Assembly: GCA_026983895.1 (NCBI GenBank)
Contig: JALSTF010000180.1
Span: 1-9,831, forward strand
Source: Sulfurovum sp.
Lineage (GTDB): Bacteria; Campylobacterota; Campylobacteria; Campylobacterales; Sulfurovaceae
Length of the DNA: 9,831 bases
Direction of reading: 5' to 3'
The notes under the pieces were generated by a model. The model worked only from the letters and a program-made list of their open reading frames with translations, made no database searches and had not been told where the DNA came from. The position numbers and the translations under genes were made by a program. Shown here piece by piece: positions 5,405-9,831 of this stretch. The first letter of the stretch is position 1. Every line of letters starts with the position of its first letter.

Positions 5405-6838
5405 ATGAAGAACATACTGATACTGGCCGATGGCAGCATCGCCAAACATTTCCTGGAATGGATCGACAAAAAAAGGGTTGCAGAGAACCGTTATTTTGTT
5501 GCCTATTATCATGAAGAAGTACTTCCGGAGAAACTGGGCAGGAATATTACACTGATCGAGTCGGACCCTACCAGTTTTTCGAAACTCGACAAGATCATGG
5601 AATCGAACAGGTATGCCCTTGTTTTCATCGTCATGCAGGATATCGATGATGCGCGCTATACACTGGCGAATCTTCAGCTCATCGATGAGAAGAGCAGGAT
5701 CGTACTGGTTAACCAGTGGGATGAGGAAAGTGTCGGTGAAGGGTTGGAGAATGTGACGGTCCTGCATACCGATGACCTGATCGCGGCTCATTTATACGAC
5801 CATCTTCCCAATGTCCCTGTGGTTGCGCAGAACGTAGGGCTGGGGCAGGGGGAGATCATGGAGATACATGTACCCTTTGGCAGTACGTATGCTTTCCGGC
5901 ACGTGGGGTCCATTGTGCAGCGCAAATGGAAGATCGCCGCGATCTATCGGAATGACAAACAGATCCTTCCCAACAATGCGACAATGATACGCCCCAACGA
6001 CACCCTGCTTGTTGTGGGAAAATCGATTGTTCTCAACGGAGTGTACAAAACCATCAACAAGCGCATAGGCCTCTTCCCTGAACCCTTCGGAAGCGATCTC
6101 TACCTGATACTTGATCTCCGTTTTGACCATGACAGCGCCCTGCTGTACCTGAAAGAGAGTATCTATCTGCTGGAGCAGCTGGAAGAAAAGAAACTGTATG
6201 TCCGTATCCTCTATCCCAATGATTTTCAAATGATGGATGAACTTAAAGCCTGTGAACGGGACAATATCATCATACTGACCTGTTATGACGATGAGGATAT
6301 CAAATCACTGATCGAATATGATATCGGACAGTATGATATTGGACTGGTACTCAACAGTATCGAACGTTTTGAAGCTGAAGAGCTCAAAGAGGTGCTTTAC
6401 GCATTGAAAAAAGTAGTGTATCTTTTTGGCGATGACTTGCTTTACAATGTCAAGGAAGCTGTTGTGCTTATGGAAAGCGAAAATGAAAAAATGGAATCCA
6501 TCTCTTCCACTGCATTCGATATCTCGGAATCACTTGAACTCAAACTCTCCCTGTGCGATTTTGATCCTGAGGGGGATTTTGAAAGCAAGAAGATCATTAT
6601 CGAGCATTATGAAACGATGACACATATCTTCGGTATGGATATTCATATTGAACAGAAGATCGCCAACCCTGTCAGAGAACTGGGAAAAATGTCGGATATC
6701 CTGCAGATCGTACCTTTTGAAAAAAAACTGAACCGACACCATCTGCTCAAACTGGTCTCCACCCGGGTACAGGACTTCCTGCTCACTACCAAAAACCATC
6801 CCAAACTGCTTGTACCCTATGCCTTGAGTGAAGGCTGA
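5405..6838 (+). CDS. COG3400-type RCK/TrkA-domain protein, soluble
   Basis: Predicted cytoplasmic ligand-binding protein (477 aa), not functionally characterised. Residues 1-125 look like a Rossmann-type RCK-N (TrkA-N) domain starting KNILILADGSIAKHFLEWI; the nucleotide glycine motif is degenerate, keeping only Gly10. Residues 147-207 match RCK-C (TrkA-C): EIMEIHVPFGS, then IAAIYRN and IRPNDTLLVVGK. A second alpha/beta region (230-345) begins DLYLILDLRFDHDSALLYL and resembles another Rossmann-like half. The rest (360-477) is helical with no recognised motif. No membrane helix is visible, so it is not itself a channel. I recall the same position, between tgt and aroB, in Campylobacter and related genomes. 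Start ATG 5405 has AAGG 5 bases upstream. RCK proteins gate K+ transporters in response to NAD(H), ATP or c-di-AMP; which ligand or partner applies here is unknown. Confidence 0.8.
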   Translation: MKNILILADGSIAKHFLEWIDKKRVAENRYFVAYYHEEVLPEKLGRNITLIESDPTSFSKLDKIMESNRYALVFIVMQDIDDARYTLANLQLIDEKSRIVLVNQWDEESVGEGLENVTVLHTDDLIAAHLYDHLPNVPVVAQNVGLGQGEIMEIHVPFGSTYAFRHVGSIVQRKWKIAAIYRNDKQILPNNATMIRPNDTLLVVGKSIVLNGVYKTINKRIGLFPEPFGSDLYLILDLRFDHDSALLYLKESIYLLEQLEEKKLYVRILYPNDFQMMDELKACERDNIIILTCYDDEDIKSLIEYDIGQYDIGLVLNSIERFEAEELKEVLYALKKVVYLFGDDLLYNVKEAVVLMESENEKMESISSTAFDISESLELKLSLCDFDPEGDFESKKIIIEHYETMTHIFGMDIHIEQKIANPVRELGKMSDILQIVPFEKKLNRHHLLKLVSTRVQDFLLTTKNHPKLLVPYALSEG

Positions 6839-6880
6839 TAGCTCCTCCTTAAGGGCATTTAAGATAAAATAAAAGCTATC
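6837..6880 (+). promoter_or_regulatory. Nested inverted repeat between the RCK gene and aroB
   Basis: GATAGCT (6837-6843) pairs with AGCTATC (6874-6880). Inside the loop, CTTAA (6848-6852) pairs with TTAAG (6859-6863). There is no T-run after the outer stem, so it is not a standard terminator. It ends 7 bases before the aroB ribosome-binding site (AAGGG, 6888-6892). It may be an mRNA structure at a processing or translation-control site, or chance. A TAAAAT at 6865-6870 could also act as a weak -10 for aroB. Confidence 0.25.
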
Positions 6881-6899
6881 TTCATGCAAGGGTTATCCA

Positions 6900-7952
6900 A
6901 TGATCGTTCCTATAGAACTTGTACCTCCCAAACCTGTCACCTACGACATTACTATCGACAGGCTGCCGCATTTGACGTTTCAGACCAAAGTGGTCGTCGT
7001 GACCAATCCTACCGTTGCCACTTTGCATCTTGATACACTTTTGGCACATATCGAAGCACCTGAACTTCATGTCGTTACCGTTCCTGACGGCGAACAGTAC
7101 AAGACCCTCGACACTGTGGAGCATATTCTCAATGCATGTTTTGAACATAAACTGGACCGAAAATCACTGCTGATCGCATTTGGCGGAGGGGTGATAGGCG
7201 ATATGACGGGATTTACCGCCAGCCTTTACCAGAGAGGGATCGACTTCGTTCAAATCCCGACCACACTTTTAAGTCAGGTCGATGCCAGCGTAGGAGGGAA
7301 GACCGGTGTGAATAACACATACGGAAAGAATCTCATCGGGGCATTCTATCAGCCCAAGGCGGTCTACATCGATCCTGCTTTCCTTAAAACCCTGCCCAAG
7401 AGGGAATTTGCCGCCGGCATAGCGGAGATCGTCAAAATGGCAGTGATGTTCGACAAGGACTATTTTGCATTTTTGGCCGATGCGGACCTTTCGGATGAAG
7501 AAGTACTTAAAGAGACCATACGCAGAAGCGTTGAGCTCAAAGCCTGGGTCGTGAACCAGGATGAAAAAGAAGCGGGTATCCGTGCGGTACTCAATTATGG
7601 ACATACTTTTGGCCACGTAGTGGAAAATGAAACACATTATAAGACCTATCTTCACGGTGAAGCTGTGGCCATAGGTATGGTCATGGCCAATGCCCTGGCT
7701 GTGAAACTCGGACTGATGACGGAAGAAGAAGCAGAACACATCAAAATACTTCTGGAAAGATCTTCTCTTCCCACTGATTATGTGATCAAGAATGCGGATA
7801 CGTTCTATGAACATTTTTTCCTGGATAAAAAAAGTGCGAACAACAGTATCAAGTTCATACTTCCGGAGGGCATAGGCGGATACAGGATCGTCACGGATCT
7901 TGATGCTTCATTGGTCAAAGATGTCCTGAAACAATTTGGAGATGCCCGATGA
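6900..7952 (+). CDS. aroB: 3-dehydroquinate synthase
   Basis: AroB catalyses step two of the shikimate pathway, converting DAHP to 3-dehydroquinate with NAD+ and a divalent metal in the cytoplasm. Length of 350 aa is normal (PF01761). Key motifs: PDGEQYK (62-68), the NAD-binding GGGVIGD (95-101), PTTLLSQVDASVGGKTGVN (120-138), KNLIGAFYQP (143-152), and the metal ligands Glu176 (AEIVK), His235 (NYGHTFGH) and His252 (LHGEAVAIGM). The 17-residue gap between the two His matches E. coli AroB. ATG 6900 follows AAGGG by 7 bases. It lies 61 bases after the RCK gene and its stop overlaps the next start (ATGA), so it is probably read from the upstream promoter and coupled to the channel gene. No active-site residue is missing. 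Confidence 0.98.
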   Translation: MIVPIELVPPKPVTYDITIDRLPHLTFQTKVVVVTNPTVATLHLDTLLAHIEAPELHVVTVPDGEQYKTLDTVEHILNACFEHKLDRKSLLIAFGGGVIGDMTGFTASLYQRGIDFVQIPTTLLSQVDASVGGKTGVNNTYGKNLIGAFYQPKAVYIDPAFLKTLPKREFAAGIAEIVKMAVMFDKDYFAFLADADLSDEEVLKETIRRSVELKAWVVNQDEKEAGIRAVLNYGHTFGHVVENETHYKTYLHGEAVAIGMVMANALAVKLGLMTEEEAEHIKILLERSSLPTDYVIKNADTFYEHFFLDKKSANNSIKFILPEGIGGYRIVTDLDASLVKDVLKQFGDAR

Positions 7953-9652
7953 CGAAAAGATTTTCTCTCCTCTTCTTTGTGACAAGTGTTGTGCTTTTCG
8001 CCACAACGGCGGCAGAGACCAATGCAACAGAGACTGCCGTGAATGTTGTGCAGAAACAGGAACAGAGAAAACAGGACCGTTTGCGCAAAGAAGCGTTAAA
8101 AAAAGAAGACCTCAAGCGTGAACGCATCCATGAATTGATGGATAAGAAAGCAGCGCTTGAAAAAAAGCTGCTGAACAATAATATCTGGTCAAAGATCTAT
8201 ATCAATTACCATGTCTATCAGGAATTGAAAAAGAATGAAGCGGCACTCAACGAGAAGATCGATAAGCTCAAGCATCTGCGCAAACGTACGGATAAAGAGG
8301 AGAATGCACTGGAACTGGCGATCAATGAACGAGAGATCCTTCAGGGAAAACTGCAGCTTCTCAAGGAGTACGAGAAGAATCCTTTCAAAAAGTTCCTGAC
8401 ACCGCCCGAAATAGGGGATACACCGACGGTAGGAAATCCTTTTGCCGTCATCTCCGCACTCTCCTACATCAAGAAACTCAAAAGTGACCAGGATGAATAT
8501 ACAAGCCGCTATCTTTCGCTTCAGAGCGTAATGAAAAAGTTTGAAAAACGCAAAGAGATACTGCAAAAACTGCTCGCGTTGGACAAAAAGAATCCTACTT
8601 TCAAAAAAGAGCTTGAAGACAGCAGAGAAAAGATCCATACCTTTATGCCCATTCTTGAAATCTTCAAGACCACCCATAACGTCTATGACAAGAAGATCGA
8701 CGAGATCACGCTCAACTTGCGCAGCGAGATCAAAAAAGAGATAGAGAAAGCCACCCAGATAGGCGGTATCATTCTCTTCTTCATCCTGCTGATCTTTCTG
8801 ATCAAATATCTCGTGCGCCGCTATATGTCGGACAATGAACGTTTCTATACCATCAACAAAGCTTTGAATATCACTTTCGTGACACTGCTGATCTTCATTC
8901 TGCTTTTTGCCTACATCGAGAATGTGAGCTATCTGGTGACCATCCTGGGGTTCGCTTCTGCGGGTATCGCGATCGCTATGAAGGACTGGTTCATGTCTAT
9001 CATGGGCTGGTTCGTGATCATCATCGGAGGATCCATCCATGTGGGTGACAGGGTAAAGTTCGTTCGCGGAAATGTGGAGTATGTCGGAGATGTTGTAGAT
9101 ATTTCACTGCTTCGTATGACCATACAGGAAGATGTTACGTTAACCAGCTATATGCAGAACAGAAGGGCAGGACGTATCATCTTTGTTCCCAACAACTTCG
9201 TCTTTACCGATATGATCGCAAACTACAGCCATGCCGGCCTGAAGACAGTCTGGGACGGCATAGACCTTATGATCACTTTCGACTCCAATGTCTCCAAAGC
9301 AACTTCCATCACCAAAGAGATCGTCAAAAAGTACTCCAAAGGGTATACCGATATTACACGTAAACAGCTCAACAAGCTTCGGAGTCAGTACAGCATGAAG
9401 AACACCAATGTCGAGCCGCGTGTCTACAGTTTCATCGAGCCTTATGGCATCAAGATAAGTGCCTGGTACCATACCAATGCCTATGCGACACTGACACTGA
9501 GAAGTACCATTTCGGCAGAGATCATTGAGCGGCTTCAGGCTGAAGACGATATCTTCCTGGCCTTTCCTACACAGTCTGTCTATCTGGACAAAGATGTGCG
9601 CAAAGCACTGCCTCCGGAGGAGATCGAAGATGATGAAGAGACACTGGGATGA
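7949..9652 (+). CDS. MscS-family mechanosensitive channel with periplasmic coiled-coil domain
   Basis: Predicted inner-membrane channel (567 aa) that would open under membrane tension to release solutes. It starts with a signal peptide (MTKRFSLLFFVTSVVLFATTAA). A highly charged, mostly helical region of about 240 residues follows (24-265) with coiled-coil character at 34-140 and 180-265, probably periplasmic. Three hydrophobic segments come next: 270-290, 304-324 and the pore-lining helix 325-363 (ILGFASAGIAIAMKDWF, then GWFVIIIGG). The MscS beta domain holds HVGDRVKF (364-371) and RIIFVPNNFVFTDMIANYS (409-427), the equivalent of the VPN motif. An alpha/beta C-terminal domain ends near 545, followed by an acidic tail. 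It is larger than E. coli MscS (286 aa) because of the N-terminal domain, in the manner of the long MscK/MscM-type proteins, but with few membrane helices. GGAG lies 7 bases before the ATG, and it overlaps aroB and mtaB by 4 bases each. Confidence 0.9.
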   Translation: MTKRFSLLFFVTSVVLFATTAAETNATETAVNVVQKQEQRKQDRLRKEALKKEDLKRERIHELMDKKAALEKKLLNNNIWSKIYINYHVYQELKKNEAALNEKIDKLKHLRKRTDKEENALELAINEREILQGKLQLLKEYEKNPFKKFLTPPEIGDTPTVGNPFAVISALSYIKKLKSDQDEYTSRYLSLQSVMKKFEKRKEILQKLLALDKKNPTFKKELEDSREKIHTFMPILEIFKTTHNVYDKKIDEITLNLRSEIKKEIEKATQIGGIILFFILLIFLIKYLVRRYMSDNERFYTINKALNITFVTLLIFILLFAYIENVSYLVTILGFASAGIAIAMKDWFMSIMGWFVIIIGGSIHVGDRVKFVRGNVEYVGDVVDISLLRMTIQEDVTLTSYMQNRRAGRIIFVPNNFVFTDMIANYSHAGLKTVWDGIDLMITFDSNVSKATSITKEIVKKYSKGYTDITRKQLNKLRSQYSMKNTNVEPRVYSFIEPYGIKISAWYHTNAYATLTLRSTISAEIIERLQAEDDIFLAFPTQSVYLDKDVRKALPPEEIEDDEETLG

Positions 9653-9831
9653 GTAAAAAAGTCTATTTTAAGACCTTCGGCTGCCGCACCAATCAGTTCG
9701 ATACACAGGTCATGATGTCCAAACTCAGCGAATTTGAGCTTACGATGGATGATACGCAAAGCGATATCATCGTGGTTAACTCCTGCACGGTCACCAATGG
9801 TGCGGATTCTTCAGTACGCAACTATATTTCT
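9649..9831 (+). CDS. mtaB: tRNA t6A37 methylthiotransferase MtaB, 5' part only
   Basis: First 61 codons of a radical-SAM methylthiotransferase, cut by the right edge of the window. The N-terminal UPF0004 domain (PF00919) is clear: VYFKTFGCRTNQFDTQVM with Cys12, and IIVVNSCTVTNGADSSVRN with Cys46. These are two of the three Cys ligands of the auxiliary iron-sulfur cluster; the third would lie beyond the edge. NSCTVTNGAD favours MtaB (t6A to ms2t6A at position 37, ANN-decoding tRNAs) over MiaB or RimO. I also recall an MtaB-type gene in this place in Campylobacter. The start ATG overlaps the channel gene stop as ATGA, with GAAGAG and GGG just upstream. The radical-SAM CxxxCxxC and TRAM domains are outside the window. 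Confidence 0.88.
   Translation, partial: MSKKVYFKTFGCRTNQFDTQVMMSKLSEFELTMDDTQSDIIVVNSCTVTNGADSSVRNYIS

Noticed and set aside
8189..9040. 283-codon minus-strand frame opposite the MscS gene
   Set aside because: Antisense shadow of a channel with clear MscS motifs; product is charged with no family resemblance.

Overview
This window reads as ordinary chromosomal DNA from a Campylobacterota (epsilonproteobacterial) genome, most likely a Sulfurovum/Sulfurimonas-type relative. That placement is inference. It rests on the gene order tgt / COG3400-type RCK protein / aroB / MscS-like channel / mtaB, which I recall as conserved in Campylobacter jejuni and relatives, on the wording of the proteins, and on promoters built from an extended -10 (TGnTATAAT) without a clear -35. 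Nothing indicates a mobile element, prophage, CRISPR array, tRNA or rRNA.

Layout. Bases 1-53 hold no gene. A two-gene minus-strand unit, lemA followed by a DUF2207 membrane protein with a glycine-rich tail, occupies 54-2496. A compact divergent promoter region (about 2497-2615) separates it from a plus-strand cytosolic 5'-nucleotidase (PF06189 type, 2616-3506). An AT-rich gap of about 200 bases with a perfect TATAAT precedes a small, very basic, secreted lytic-transglycosylase-like protein (ending at 4222) whose start codon is problematic. Its stop lies one base from the stop of the convergent tgt gene (4224-5348, minus). A 56-base divergent promoter region then opens a plus-strand run to the right edge: a COG3400-type tandem-RCK protein (5405-6838), aroB (6900-7952), an MscS-family channel with a large periplasmic coiled-coil domain (7949-9652) and the first 61 codons of mtaB (from 9649, cut by the window). 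aroB/mscS and mscS/mtaB each overlap by 4 bases (ATGA), so these three are probably translationally coupled.

How the genes work together. tgt and mtaB both modify tRNA: Tgt inserts the queuosine precursor at position 34 of GUN-anticodon tRNAs, and MtaB methylthiolates t6A37. aroB makes dehydroquinate for the shikimate pathway. The COG3400 protein has an RCK-C ligand-binding module typical of K+ transport regulators but no membrane segment, and it sits two genes from a mechanosensitive channel. An ion or turgor link between those two is plausible but unproven. LemA and DUF2207 are both envelope proteins of unknown function and look like a dedicated pair.

I see no clearly new multi-gene system. 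The points most worth a second look are the missing canonical start codon of the transglycosylase-like gene, the soluble RCK protein next to the MscS channel with its unusual periplasmic domain, and the operator-like TGTCAAA repeats in the lemA/nucleotidase promoter region.
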